Assembly: GCA_963809925.1 (NCBI GenBank)
Contig: CAWELH010000003.1
Location: forward strand, 598,206-662,205
Direction of reading: 5' to 3'
Length of the DNA: 64,000 nucleotides
DNA from: DASQZK01 sp963809925
GTDB taxonomy: Bacteria; Bacteroidota; Bacteroidia; Bacteroidales; GCA-2748055
In this document: one piece after another, positions 45,872-55,756 of the stretch
Layout: each line of letters starts with the position of its first letter
How positions within the stretch are numbered: position 1 is the first letter of the stretch
Program-made: the position numbers and the translations under genes
Notes under the pieces: model-generated
What the model was told of the DNA's origin: nothing
What the model saw: the letters and a program-made list of their open reading frames with translations, nothing else
Databases searched by the model: none

Positions 45872-45877
45872 TGTTTC

Positions 45878-46678
45878 ATGGGCAAAGTCATATCACTAGC
45901 TAATCAAAAGGGCGGAGTTGGGAAAACAACCACGGCGATAAATTTGGGTGCAAGCCTTGCAGTTCTTGAGAAGAAGACGTTAATCGTAGATGCTGATCCA
46001 CAAGCCAATGCCACATCGGGAACAGGCTTTGACTTGAAAAAAGTCAAGACGAGCATTTATGAGTGTCTGATTGATGATGTCGATCCGTCACGTATTATTC
46101 TGAACAGCGAGCTGGAAAATCTTGACCTTATTCCTTCGCATATTGATCTTGTTGGAGCTGAGATTGAGATGCTCAACATGCCCGAAAGGGAATATATGTT
46201 GAAAAAGGTTGTTGAGAAGGTAAGGGATGACTACGACTATATACTGATTGACTGTTCACCATCGCTCGGGCTGATCACCGTGAATGCCCTGACGGCAGCT
46301 GATTCCGTGATTATCCCGGTGCAATGTGAATATTTTGCCCTGGAGGGACTGGGTAAACTGTTGAATACGATTAAGATCATTCAAAGCAGGTTGAATCCTG
46401 CATTAGCGATCGAAGGTTTTCTGCTTACCATGTACGATGCGCGTCTGCGTTTATCCAATCAGGTAGTGGAAGAGGTTAGGCGGCACTTCCAGGAGATGGT
46501 GTTTGAGACGATCATTCAGCGGAACATTAAGCTGAGTGAGGCTCCGAGTTTCGGTAAACCTGTGGTGACGTACGATGCCGAATCCAAAGGTTCGGTCAAC
46601 TATCTGAACCTGGCCAGGGAGCTGTTGCAGAACAATGATCAGACGAGATTAAAGAACAAGGAAAAAATTATAGAATAG
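45878..46678 (+). CDS. parA: Chromosome-partitioning ATPase ParA/Soj
   Basis: A 266-residue deviant-Walker ATPase: KGGVGKTTTAINLGASLA near the N-terminus, DADPQANATSG, and YILIDCSPSLGLITVNALTAAD. Near the C-terminus APSFGKPVVTYD is typical of chromosomal Soj proteins. ParA moves ParB-bound origins apart. Its stop is 4 bp before parB. Confidence 0.97.
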   Translation: MGKVISLANQKGGVGKTTTAINLGASLAVLEKKTLIVDADPQANATSGTGFDLKKVKTSIYECLIDDVDPSRIILNSELENLDLIPSHIDLVGAEIEMLNMPEREYMLKKVVEKVRDDYDYILIDCSPSLGLITVNALTAADSVIIPVQCEYFALEGLGKLLNTIKIIQSRLNPALAIEGFLLTMYDARLRLSNQVVEEVRRHFQEMVFETIIQRNIKLSEAPSFGKPVVTYDAESKGSVNYLNLARELLQNNDQTRLKNKEKIIE

Positions 46679-46682
46679 CATT

Positions 46683-47561
46683 ATGGCGAAAAAAAACGTA
46701 CTTGGCAGGGGGCTAGGCGCTCTGATCGAAGATGCCGGAATAGAGAACCAGGTACCTGCATCAGCTGTCAACGAAATTTCTGTCAGGGATATCGAAGCCA
46801 ACCCATGGCAACCCCGATCAAAATTTGATGAAGAATCGCTTAATGAACTGGCGGATTCGATCAAGGAGGTCGGTATCATTCAGCCTGTTACCGTCAGGAT
46901 GCTTGATGACGGAAAGTACCAGCTTATCACAGGTGAGCGACGTTACCGTGCTGCCCGCAAGATCGGGCTTAAAACCGTTCCGGCTTATGTCAGAATGGCC
47001 GAGGATCAGAACATGCTGGAGATGGCCCTCGTTGAAAATATCCAGCGCGAAGATCTGGATGCTATCGAAGTGGCAATAAGCTATCAACGACTCATAGAAG
47101 AATGTAGCCTTACACAGGAAAATCTCAGTGACAGAGTTGGGAAGAAGAGATCAACTGTCGCTAATTATCTTCGTCTGCTGAAACTGCCTGCAGAGATTCA
47201 GCTTGGTATCCGTGAAAGAAAAATCACTATGGGACATGCTCGTGCATTGGTGAATGTTGAACAGGCAGACAAGATACTCGCTGTTTACGAACAGATCGTA
47301 GCGCACGATCTTTCTGTCAGGAAGGTCGAAGAACTTGTCAGGCGATTACAGAAGAAGGAAGTTGCAGAGGAAGATACTGGAACTACGCCAGGTGTGCAGA
47401 GTAGCGAATATGAAGATTTACGCCATGCCCTTACAAAACACTTCGGTACTGATATTGATTTCAAGAGGAACAATAAGGGCGCCGGGAAAATCGTTATTCC
47501 TTTCAAATCAGATGAAGATCTTGAAAGGATCATCGCAATTCTCGATAAGCTTAATGCTTGA
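46683..47561 (+). CDS. parB: Chromosome-partitioning protein ParB/Spo0J
   Basis: A 292-residue protein with the N-terminal nuclease-like/CTP-binding domain (NPWQPRSKFDEESLNELADSI, LITGERRYRAARKIGL, VENIQREDLDAIEVA), a helix-turn-helix (LTQENLSDRVGKKRSTVANYLRLLKLP) and a C-terminal dimerisation region (IVIPFKSDEDLERI). It binds parS sites and loads onto DNA with CTP. The last 8 bases overlap the start of the next gene. Confidence 0.97.
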   Translation: MAKKNVLGRGLGALIEDAGIENQVPASAVNEISVRDIEANPWQPRSKFDEESLNELADSIKEVGIIQPVTVRMLDDGKYQLITGERRYRAARKIGLKTVPAYVRMAEDQNMLEMALVENIQREDLDAIEVAISYQRLIEECSLTQENLSDRVGKKRSTVANYLRLLKLPAEIQLGIRERKITMGHARALVNVEQADKILAVYEQIVAHDLSVRKVEELVRRLQKKEVAEEDTGTTPGVQSSEYEDLRHALTKHFGTDIDFKRNNKGAGKIVIPFKSDEDLERIIAILDKLNA

Positions 47562-48174
47562 AAAATACACATTAAGAAAGGCAGGATTATGGCTTTTTTT
47601 CTTGTCTATCCTGTCTCTTCACTTACTTTGTCCCGATACTGTTTACGGTCAGCGAACCGGCGGAGAGGGTGATACTCTGGCTTTAGACCCAGGAAAATCC
47701 GCTACGATTGAGGATACTTCAGCCCATAGCCCGCATAAAGCTGCACTCTACTCCGCTCTCTTACCCGGGCTTGGACAGATCTACAATAAGAAATACTGGA
47801 AGGTTCCCATTATATATGCCGGTTTTGGCACTCTGATCTATTTTATCAATACGAATAACCGTTATTATAATGATCTGAAACAAGGACTTATACATGCTAA
47901 TGATAGTATACCGTATCAACTTAAATATTTTCATTACGACCTTACACCGGATCAATTGCAAAATGGAAAGGATATATATAAGCGATATCGTGACCTCAGT
48001 ATCATCCTTACCGGAGGCTTGTATATTCTCCAGATCATAGATGCCACGGTCGATGCGTACCTTTTTGACTGGGACGTGGGTGAGGATATAACTCTAAGGA
48101 TCGAACCGGCTCCGATTACCTCTCCGGTGATGCCTTCAAACTCTTTTGGCATCAGGGCTTGTTTATCATTTTAG
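47554..48174 (+). CDS. DUF5683 family exported/membrane protein
   Basis: The 206-residue protein starts at the ATG overlapping the end of parB (MLEKYTLRKAGLWLFFLSI), giving a signal peptide ending near VYGQ; the frame is open much further upstream, but that part lies inside parB. The core HKAALYSALLPGLGQIYNKKYWKVPIIYAGFGTLIYFI is the mark of DUF5683, with a second helix (LSIILTGGLYILQIIDATVDAYLF) near the end. Function unknown. In Bacteroidota it is often next to parB and a murein hydrolase, as here. Confidence 0.9.
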   Translation: MLEKYTLRKAGLWLFFLSILSLHLLCPDTVYGQRTGGEGDTLALDPGKSATIEDTSAHSPHKAALYSALLPGLGQIYNKKYWKVPIIYAGFGTLIYFINTNNRYYNDLKQGLIHANDSIPYQLKYFHYDLTPDQLQNGKDIYKRYRDLSIILTGGLYILQIIDATVDAYLFDWDVGEDITLRIEPAPITSPVMPSNSFGIRACLSF

Positions 48175-48212
48175 TTTTGTATTTATTTGCGAGAGACAAA
48201 AATGTTGATTTT

Positions 48213-49787
48213 ATGAAGGGAAGAATTATACTTACAATAATGACCGCAGGATGCTTAGCATCGGTGGTCCAGGCGCAGGTGAATGAATCAGATACATTGT
48301 CAATGCCCAGCACAGAATTATTTTCGGGTTTCGAAGACAACCTCGATAGCCTCCTTAATCTGTACTATGTTCAGCAAATCATCCAGTTCGATGATGCCGA
48401 CAGTATGTACCTGGTCGGGGACGATTCACTTGTTCCCGATTACCCCGATTCGGTGTATATCGACAGACTCACCCGGATACCAAACGTGGTGAATCTGTCC
48501 TATAACAGGATAGTTAAGAATTTCATCGATCTATATTCAAAACAGAGGAGAGAGAGAGTTTCAGTTATGCTGACCCTATCACAATACTATTTCCCCCTGT
48601 TCGAAGAAGTGTTTGATCGCTATAATCTTCCCTATGAGTTGGAATATATGGCCGTGATTGAATCAGCCTTAAATCCTCGTGCGGTTTCAAAAGCCGGAGC
48701 TACAGGGATATGGCAGTTCATGTACTCTACCGGTCGGCGTTACGGCCTTACCATTAACTCGCTGGTCGATGAACGTAAAGACCCCTATAAGGCGACCATC
48801 GCTGCAGCTGAGTTTTTGCAGGATTTGTACGATATCTACAAAGACTGGAACCTGGTTATCGCTGCCTACAACTGCGGTCCTGGAAACGTTAATAAGGCGA
48901 TCCGCCGATCGGGCGGAAAACGGAATTACTGGGATATTTACTATTACCTGCCAAGGGAGACCCGTGGTTACGTGCCTGCATTTATCGCCGCATCTTACAT
49001 TATGAACTATTACGATAAACATAATCTTGCACCGGTGCCTGTGGAATTTGAGCTCAACTCCGACACCCTTCTTATCCATGATAAACTTCATTTGCTACAG
49101 GTTTCGGAAGTTCTTGGCATCCCCATCAACCAGCTCAGGGATCTTAATCCGCAGTATAAGTATGATATCATACCAGGCGACAGTAAGGAATATGTGTTAC
49201 GGATCCCTCAGGTTCATGCGATGCGGTTTATCGAACTTCAGGATTCAATCTTTGCGTATAAAGACAGCATCTTATTCAACCAGAACAATATGATCGTGAA
49301 TCCCACTTCACGAAACTACCAGGTACCGGAGCTGCCGTCCAACAAATACACAAAGATGATCTATACGGTAAAACCCGGCGATAACCTGGGATTTATCAGC
49401 ATGTGGTACAATGTGAGGATCTCCGATCTCAGGTTTTGGAACAATATCAGGTCTAATGTGATCCGGACAGGTCAGAAGCTTGTTGTATATGTTCCAAATA
49501 GCAGGGCTGACAAATATAAGAATGTGAATACAGCAAGTTTTGCAGAAAAACAGCAAATGGTCGGACAGCCGGTTGCAAGCACTGCAGCTTCCGCTGTACC
49601 GATGGATCAGGAAGCATCTGTAGGTGATGAATTTTTGTATTACACCGTACGTTCAGGTGATACTCTCTGGGAAATAGCAAGGAAATTCCCTGGCGTTTCA
49701 GACCTTGAAATTGCTAAAACGAACCAGATCAAATACGGGGACCCGATAAAACCCGGACAGGTTTTAAAGATCAAAAAGAAGATCTGA
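48213..49787 (+). CDS. mltD: Membrane-bound lytic murein transglycosylase (MltD-like) with LysM repeats
   Basis: About 524 residues: signal peptide (MKGRIILTIMTAGCLASVVQAQ), an SLT domain with the catalytic Glu in YMAVIESALNPRAVSKAGATGIWQFM, and WNLVIAAYNCGPGNVNKAI, then two LysM domains (IYTVKPGDNLGFISMWYNV; YYTVRSGDTLWEIARKFPG) that bind peptidoglycan. It cleaves glycan strands during wall growth. I start at MKGR because the upstream residues would disrupt the signal. Linked to parAB. Confidence 0.94.
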   Translation: MKGRIILTIMTAGCLASVVQAQVNESDTLSMPSTELFSGFEDNLDSLLNLYYVQQIIQFDDADSMYLVGDDSLVPDYPDSVYIDRLTRIPNVVNLSYNRIVKNFIDLYSKQRRERVSVMLTLSQYYFPLFEEVFDRYNLPYELEYMAVIESALNPRAVSKAGATGIWQFMYSTGRRYGLTINSLVDERKDPYKATIAAAEFLQDLYDIYKDWNLVIAAYNCGPGNVNKAIRRSGGKRNYWDIYYYLPRETRGYVPAFIAASYIMNYYDKHNLAPVPVEFELNSDTLLIHDKLHLLQVSEVLGIPINQLRDLNPQYKYDIIPGDSKEYVLRIPQVHAMRFIELQDSIFAYKDSILFNQNNMIVNPTSRNYQVPELPSNKYTKMIYTVKPGDNLGFISMWYNVRISDLRFWNNIRSNVIRTGQKLVVYVPNSRADKYKNVNTASFAEKQQMVGQPVASTAASAVPMDQEASVGDEFLYYTVRSGDTLWEIARKFPGVSDLEIAKTNQIKYGDPIKPGQVLKIKKKI

Positions 49788-49811
49788 TTCCTGCACATTA
49801 ATTTCAGGGCC

Positions 49812-51305
49812 ATGAAACCTTACCAGATTTTGTCATTCCTGATCAGTGTGTTCCTGGTACTTTTGATCATGGCTGTCATTATCCCCGATAAGGGGCTCAA
49901 AATAGGCAGCGATATCTCACTTCACTTTTTCAAACCAGCTGATTTTTTGGATACGGATACCCTACAGTATGCCGATATTTCCGGTATTCTTATGAATAGC
50001 GGTATTGACAGAGAGGTCCTGCCCGGCAACGAGATGATGGAAGTGAGCATGGACATCCGACCCGATACCTTGGTCCATGTGGATACGATAAGAGCATGTG
50101 CCGACAGCCTTAAAAAAATTACCCACCTTATTGAACTACCGGAGAATAATCCGGTAGTTTTCTATCCTTTCTTCCAGCAGATCAAGGGGATAAGTAAAAC
50201 TCGCAAACTGGTGAGGGTGTTGCATTATGGCGATTCGCAGATCGAAGCCGACAGGATGACAAGCTATATCAGACATAAATTACAGGTCAGATTTGGTGGT
50301 TCAGGCTGCGGAATGATCCCTGTTGTGCCGCTGTACAATGGTAAAATGTCGATCAAACAAGCTTTTGCAGGTAACTGGGATCGGTTTACGGGTTTTGTGA
50401 ACCAGGACAGCAGCCTCGGTCATAGACGGTACGGCGCCCTGTTTTCATTTTCAAAATACAGAATAGAGGACAGTTTACAAAACCGGGAAGCGCTCCTGAA
50501 TTTTTCACCATCACCCATTGGCTACAGGTCGGACCGGACATTCAACCGTTTTTCACTTTACCTGGGAGGAAAATCATCGGGGGCACATTTAAAAGTATTT
50601 GCAGATGATGCATTGCTCGATTCCATCACCATCATCCCTCAAAAAATGTACAACCGATATACGTGGAACACTGGTTATACACCTGAAAATTTCCGTCTGG
50701 AATTTTCGGGTCGGATGAGTCCTGAAATTTATGGCATTACCATCGATAATTCGTGGGGAGTGGCCGTCGACAATATCCCTTTGCGTGGCAGCTCCGGACT
50801 CGTCTTTTCAAAAGTTGACACAGTTCTCCTTAAAAGGATGTATCGTGACCTGAATGTCGGGATGATCATCCTCCAGTTTGGAGGTAATGTAATTCCCTAT
50901 CTGACAAAAGATTATGACTATTATGAACGTCTGTTCAAGCGAGAGCTCGCCCTGATAGGCCGTATGCTTCCCGGGATACCTGTTATTGTGATCGGCCCTT
51001 CGGATATGTCGTTGAAGGAGAACGGGCGATATGTGACCTATCCGAATCTCGAGCCAATCCGGGATGCACTACGAAAAGCAGCACTGGAATCAGGGTGTGC
51101 CTTCTGGGATATGTATGAGGCCATGGGCGGCCGAAACTCAATGCCGAGTTGGGTCTTTGCCAATCCTTCACTGGCTGTCACTGACTTTGTTCATTTCAAT
51201 ACCCGTGGCGCAAGGATTGTTGCCGAAATGTTCTATAATGCCTTTAGCTACGAATATGACCGCTGGCTGTCAAACAACACCGGTACCATCGCAACAAATC
51301 AATAG
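49812..51305 (+). CDS. SGNH/GDSL hydrolase partner of an MBOAT acyltransferase
   Basis: A 497-residue protein with an N-terminal helix (ILSFLISVFLVLLIMAVII) placing it at the periplasmic face. SGNH motifs are GDS (Ser142 in LHYGDSQIEADR), a Gly in the GCGM..PV region, Asn in LQFGGNVIP, and the DxxH pair (Asp458, His461 in TDFVHF). In alginate- and peptidoglycan-acetylation systems such enzymes take the acyl group from the MBOAT protein. The gene directly precedes the MBOAT gene (33 bp), so the two should act together on an extracellular polymer. Confidence 0.87.
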   Translation: MKPYQILSFLISVFLVLLIMAVIIPDKGLKIGSDISLHFFKPADFLDTDTLQYADISGILMNSGIDREVLPGNEMMEVSMDIRPDTLVHVDTIRACADSLKKITHLIELPENNPVVFYPFFQQIKGISKTRKLVRVLHYGDSQIEADRMTSYIRHKLQVRFGGSGCGMIPVVPLYNGKMSIKQAFAGNWDRFTGFVNQDSSLGHRRYGALFSFSKYRIEDSLQNREALLNFSPSPIGYRSDRTFNRFSLYLGGKSSGAHLKVFADDALLDSITIIPQKMYNRYTWNTGYTPENFRLEFSGRMSPEIYGITIDNSWGVAVDNIPLRGSSGLVFSKVDTVLLKRMYRDLNVGMIILQFGGNVIPYLTKDYDYYERLFKRELALIGRMLPGIPVIVIGPSDMSLKENGRYVTYPNLEPIRDALRKAALESGCAFWDMYEAMGGRNSMPSWVFANPSLAVTDFVHFNTRGARIVAEMFYNAFSYEYDRWLSNNTGTIATNQ

Positions 51306-51338
51306 TTTTCTGTAACACTCCAGATTATAAACACCGAT

Positions 51339-52853
51339 TTGATAGACCTGCGAGATATATTTCTTTTTAACCCGGAAAAACCTCTGCTTTTCACGCAGAT
51401 TTATTTCTGGGTGTTTTTTGCTGTCGTACTTGCTGTTTACTCCGTTATCTACCCTCATAAAGCACTTCGCAATGCCTTTCTTTTTCTGGCAAGCTTGTTT
51501 TTTTACTGGAAAACCAGCGGACTCTTTTTTCTTCTGCTGATCTTTTCGACATTTGCCGATTATTTCTTTGGATTTCGGATATACAACAGCAAAAAGGCAG
51601 GCTGGAAGAAATTTTTTGTTGTGTGTTCCGTCATTGTAAACCTCGCCCTGCTTTCGTATTTCAAGTACTCATACTTTATCACCGGCACGATAAACAACCT
51701 GTTCCATACCCATTTCCAGGTTTTTAATTTTTTGGCATTCTGGTCGAACGGCATTACCGGTTCTCATTTTGATATCGCTGCCATTGGCCTTCCTGTGGGA
51801 ATTTCTTTTTTCACCTTCCAAACCATCTCCTATACCGTCGATATCTACCGGAATAAACTTGAGCCGGTGAAGAGCCTTGTCGATTTTGGATTTTATGTCT
51901 CATTTTTTCCGCAACTGGTGGCAGGGCCCATCGTTCGGGCTTCCGAATTTATACCCCAGCTTTACAAACGTTATCATCTTACGGTCGAAGAATTCGGCTA
52001 TGCCCTTTTTCTGATCCTGAATGGTCTGGCAAAAAAAGTCCTGATCGGCGACTACCTGGCCGTCAACCTGATCGACAGGGTATTCAGCAACCCGACAGGA
52101 TATACGGGATTCGAGAATATGATGGCACTTTACGGGTATTCCCTGCAGGTGTATTGTGATTTTTCGGGCTATACAGATATCGCCATCGGTATTGCGCTGA
52201 TGCTCGGTTTTCGCCTGCCGAAAAATTTCAATTCACCGTATAAAGCCGACAGTGTAGGTAATTTCTGGAAACGTTGGCATATGTCACTTTCCTCGTGGCT
52301 CAGGGATTACCTGTATATTCCCCTCGGAGGTAACAGGAAAGGAAAATTCAGGACAAATGTCAACCTGATGCTTACGATGCTTCTCGGTGGATTATGGCAT
52401 GGCGCCAGCTGGCAGTTCGTGATCTGGGGCGGGCTTAATGGTGTAGGTCTGATCTTTTATAAATACTGGAAGCGTATCAGCCCTTACGAACATAGTACAC
52501 ATTGGCTTGCCCGGTTCTGGAAGGTCTTCCTCACCTTTAATTTTATCACCCTTACCCGGATATGGTTTCGTTCCGATTCGATGCTACATGCCAGGCAACT
52601 CACGGGTCAGATAGTCCGTCACCTGAATATTTCAGTTGTACCGGATATATTGCTCTCGTACTATAAGGTCATTGCTATCATGTTCCTGGGTTACCTGGTT
52701 CACTGGCTCCCTTCCCGAACAAAAGCTACTTACCGCGACTGGTTTATCAGAACACCGATGTATGCCAAGGTTGGCATCGCCGCTGCCATGGTATTTATCA
52801 TCTACCAGTCATGGTCGGCAGAGCTGCAGCCATTTATTTATTTTCAGTTTTAG
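51339..52853 (+). CDS. MBOAT family O-acyltransferase
   Basis: A 504-residue membrane protein with about eleven helices, the transporter/acyl carrier of an O-acetylation pair. The conserved His354 is in GGLWHGASWQFVIWGGLNG; PVGISFFTFQTISYTVDIYR, FFPQLVAGPIVRASEF and FCDFSGYTDIAIG are typical of AlgI/DltB-type proteins. Translation starts at a TTG: the N-terminus MIDLRDIFLFNPEKPLLFTQ matches the family start, and no ATG fits better. Substrate unknown. Confidence 0.93.
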   Translation: MIDLRDIFLFNPEKPLLFTQIYFWVFFAVVLAVYSVIYPHKALRNAFLFLASLFFYWKTSGLFFLLLIFSTFADYFFGFRIYNSKKAGWKKFFVVCSVIVNLALLSYFKYSYFITGTINNLFHTHFQVFNFLAFWSNGITGSHFDIAAIGLPVGISFFTFQTISYTVDIYRNKLEPVKSLVDFGFYVSFFPQLVAGPIVRASEFIPQLYKRYHLTVEEFGYALFLILNGLAKKVLIGDYLAVNLIDRVFSNPTGYTGFENMMALYGYSLQVYCDFSGYTDIAIGIALMLGFRLPKNFNSPYKADSVGNFWKRWHMSLSSWLRDYLYIPLGGNRKGKFRTNVNLMLTMLLGGLWHGASWQFVIWGGLNGVGLIFYKYWKRISPYEHSTHWLARFWKVFLTFNFITLTRIWFRSDSMLHARQLTGQIVRHLNISVVPDILLSYYKVIAIMFLGYLVHWLPSRTKATYRDWFIRTPMYAKVGIAAAMVFIIYQSWSAELQPFIYFQF

Positions 52854-52940
52854 GGAATACTCTTTACTCCTCTCCGGGCCGGATTGTCGGTAATACTTAA
52901 TCTTTCCGTTCGTTGGAGCCGGAACAACCGGATGGTCCTG

Positions 52941-54392
52941 TCATTCACTCTTGGGCTTTCCGTTTTCGTAGTCGATATATCGGTAAGGTTCAGCGGGTAA
53001 ACGAAAATACTTCCGGTTTAACTCATGGACATTCCAGCGTGGCCAGAAAAACACGCAGATATAGAGCTCAGGATCAGTGATATCCGTTGGAAGGGGGTAG
53101 TTTTCACTAAAGGGATAGATGGTTTTTGAATGATCGGGTCCGTCGAGGCTGCTGATCAGGAGGGATTCAAAGGGTACGCCCCAGAGAAAGAGGACGGAGT
53201 CTTTTGAGATATGATCCGCTTCCGTATAAAATTTTGAACCATCCAGCGTCTGAAGTCTCTCGTTCATCGATTTGTAATATTTAGTCCTGTTGGTGTAGAT
53301 TTTCGAGGGGTGAAGTATCATGACCATTGAAAAGATAAGGAAGACGGTCATGATCATTCCTCTTTGCCGGGTATTGAGTTCTCTCCTGTAAAAAATATCG
53401 AATGCGAAAGGCAGGAAGAGAAAAAAATTAGCGGTCATCAGGTTTTTATCCATTTCAATATCAGAGCCGCCGTTGTAATATATCAGATTATGCACAAAGA
53501 CAAATCCAAGGACGAACACATTCAGCAGGATGCATTTCAGATACTCCCTTCTTCGCAGATAAAATATATTCAGAAAAATATATATAATTGACGAGAGGAG
53601 ATAAAGTTTGTAAATACGCCGGAGGATATATTGTGTAGAATACAGACTGAAAAAATGCGGTATATTCCGGTTCAGAATATCCAGTCCGCTAAGTTTATCA
53701 CCTTCATATGAAGCATCCTTTGTAAGAATTACTTTAGCTCCCCAGAGCAGAATAGTAAAAACACCAAGAAGCCAGGGAAGGTATGTTTTCCACGCTGTCC
53801 GTTCGATGGTATAGAATGCGATAATGAAAAGGATGGGGAATATGGTTATGGGATGAGCGAAGAAACACAGGAGGATTATAAAAAAGGACAGGGTTACCTT
53901 CACTATATTTCGTCCCACGGGTTGCAGACGTTCAAAAGGATGGAATAGAACGGCAAAAAGCAGCAGCGCATAAACCAGACCCTGTGTGGATTCTGGTTCC
54001 GGACGATACAGGCTGTGGGCGATGCCAATACTGATGAGCATGATCAGAGCGAGTGCCGCTGCCTGGTTTTTAAAAATGTTTTTTATAAGCAGGTATATCA
54101 TCCAGAACAGCAGGACAAAGGATGCAGAATATATGTACACCAGGGCATTGAGACTGAGTCCGGCTTTTATGGCTGCAAGGATAATGATCTGTGAAAGAAA
54201 GGCTGAGTAACGGCCATGTTCAATATTGAAATGCCCGAAATTGATGAGCTTGAATAGGTAGAAACCGGCGTCAGAATTGATGATTCTTTCTTTTGCGTAG
54301 AAAAGCGAAAAGATCAAAAGAAAGATAAAGAAGAGCCGTTCGAAAAATTTTTGGTTCAGAAAATCAAATCGGACCAATTTACTTGGATTCAT
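52941..54392 (-). CDS. Polytopic membrane protein, GT-C-like
   Basis: I cannot assign a function. The 483-residue protein has about ten to eleven helices and a soluble C-terminal part (FYTEADHISKDSVLFLWG). Near the start FFERLFFIFLLIFSLFYAKERIINSDAGFYLFKLINFG places Asp-Ala-Gly in the first loop, as many GT-C glycosyltransferases place an acidic catalytic residue there. It overlaps the upstream gene by 4 bp (ATGA). Likely a glycosyltransferase or glycan-handling membrane protein. Confidence 0.7.
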   Translation of the reverse strand: MNPSKLVRFDFLNQKFFERLFFIFLLIFSLFYAKERIINSDAGFYLFKLINFGHFNIEHGRYSAFLSQIIILAAIKAGLSLNALVYIYSASFVLLFWMIYLLIKNIFKNQAAALALIMLISIGIAHSLYRPEPESTQGLVYALLLFAVLFHPFERLQPVGRNIVKVTLSFFIILLCFFAHPITIFPILFIIAFYTIERTAWKTYLPWLLGVFTILLWGAKVILTKDASYEGDKLSGLDILNRNIPHFFSLYSTQYILRRIYKLYLLSSIIYIFLNIFYLRRREYLKCILLNVFVLGFVFVHNLIYYNGGSDIEMDKNLMTANFFLFLPFAFDIFYRRELNTRQRGMIMTVFLIFSMVMILHPSKIYTNRTKYYKSMNERLQTLDGSKFYTEADHISKDSVLFLWGVPFESLLISSLDGPDHSKTIYPFSENYPLPTDITDPELYICVFFWPRWNVHELNRKYFRLPAEPYRYIDYENGKPKSE

Positions 54393-55756
54393 TGTCTTTG
54401 GGTTTTTGCTTTGTCATAATCCGGATGGACGAGATATCGTTCCATTTCAGGGGAACTGGAAATTTTACCAATGCTGTGCAGGTATGCTTTCATTGTCATC
54501 GAATCATAATGAATGGCCCCATAATAATACTGAATATTGTGAACACCTCCCAACAGAAGGCTGAGTGAAAACAATACTGACAGGGTATATCGTTTACTAC
54601 GCTTTAGCTCAGCAATTCGTGAGAGAAATGCACCCAGGCCAATGGCCATCAATCCGTAATAATCGATCATCGGCCTCATCCCGAAGCTTCCTCCATACCA
54701 CCAGCACCACCACGAAGATATGACATATAACGTAAGGAGAATGGTTAACGGAATGGCAAGTTTCCATTCAGCAGCCTGTTTCCGGAGCAGGAATAATCCT
54801 GCAATGCCGAAGATCATTACCGGTGTATAGATCAACCATCCTTTCCTGAATCCAAATAATACCTTCCATAGCTCGGGCTTTGTCCAGAAAAAACCCTCAT
54901 CGTTCCCGTAGGAAAAGAGAAACCATCTACCGCTGATCGACTTCCAGTAAATAAGCTGCGGTATCCACACCAGCATGGCAAAAATGATCATCAGTATGAT
55001 CTGCCATTTATAGCTCATGACCGTTTGTAATTGCTCTTTAATCGAGCGGAAGTCATACAGAATGAAAAGAAGGACAATAATTGCATTCGTCGGTCTGATG
55101 AGGCTAATGAGTCCGGCAATAAGGCCAATCAGTATCGCATGACCCGTCTTCTTTTGCTCGTGCCACCTGATGGTGTACCATAAAAAGAAAACAATAAGTG
55201 TAAAGTCAAAAGAGTGGGGCATCGTAGCAGACTGGGTGGTGTAATTGAAGAGATTTGTAGCCAGTCCAACAGACAGAATTGTTAAGGCAGCAATTGATTC
55301 ATTGAAATACCGGCGTAGTATCTTTCGCAAAATGAGCAATCCAAAAATAATGTAAAACAGGCTGCTGAATTCGAGTGCTATATGATAGGGGAGTGAATAT
55401 CCGTCGGCTTCATAGTGTTCACTCAAGGTAGCCCATAAATGACCGATGGCAAAAAAGGGTGAATACATAAATGCAAGTCCCATCGTCGTTTTAATGCCAT
55501 AGTTTCCTCCCTGCAGGTGCTCTGGCCAGATTTTATCGGAGAAGAACTTGCTGTCCCGGTCGATAAATTTCAGACTCAGATCTTTGTATATAAAAGTTGA
55601 AGGAAGGTATGCGTAGTATGAAATGGTGTCCCAAAAAATAATGCCATGTTTTTTTTTCCAGAACCTTACATTCATTACATTGAAAACATATGCCGAAATG
55701 ACGATGAGAACCGCTATATAACCAACTTTTCTTTTCAGGTACTTTAAAGTTTTCAT
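54389..55756 (-). CDS. Polytopic membrane protein, GT-C-like (paralogue of 56865)
   Basis: About 455 residues with ten or more helices. Distinct motifs are IIFWDTISYYAYLPSTFIY, TTMGLAFMYSPFFAIGHL, LIRPTNAI and SWWCWWYGGSFGMRPMIDYYG. All recur in the gene at 56865. The Asp in the first large loop and the basic/aromatic second loop fit GT-C glycosyltransferases using lipid-linked sugars; this is inference. I start at MKTLKYLKRK because its ATG overlaps the upstream GT2 stop by 4 bp; upstream ATG at 55792 would add twelve residues. Confidence 0.78.
   Translation of the reverse strand: MKTLKYLKRKVGYIAVLIVISAYVFNVMNVRFWKKKHGIIFWDTISYYAYLPSTFIYKDLSLKFIDRDSKFFSDKIWPEHLQGGNYGIKTTMGLAFMYSPFFAIGHLWATLSEHYEADGYSLPYHIALEFSSLFYIIFGLLILRKILRRYFNESIAALTILSVGLATNLFNYTTQSATMPHSFDFTLIVFFLWYTIRWHEQKKTGHAILIGLIAGLISLIRPTNAIIVLLFILYDFRSIKEQLQTVMSYKWQIILMIIFAMLVWIPQLIYWKSISGRWFLFSYGNDEGFFWTKPELWKVLFGFRKGWLIYTPVMIFGIAGLFLLRKQAAEWKLAIPLTILLTLYVISSWWCWWYGGSFGMRPMIDYYGLMAIGLGAFLSRIAELKRSKRYTLSVLFSLSLLLGGVHNIQYYYGAIHYDSMTMKAYLHSIGKISSSPEMERYLVHPDYDKAKTQRQ

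Larger units (their letters stand above)
45547..45877. other. Divergent intergenic region upstream of parA
   Basis: 331 AT-rich bp containing start signals for the lipid-kinase and parA genes. TAAATTTG at 45823-45830 is a perfect -7 type match for parA. No full parS palindrome (TGTTTCACGTGAAACA-like) was found; a half site TGTTTCATG overlaps the parA start. I cannot support an origin here. Confidence 0.5.

Noticed and set aside
45547..45900. parS site or replication origin near parAB
   Set aside because: Only a half-site TGTTTCATG is present. No full palindrome, DnaA-box cluster or dnaA gene was seen.
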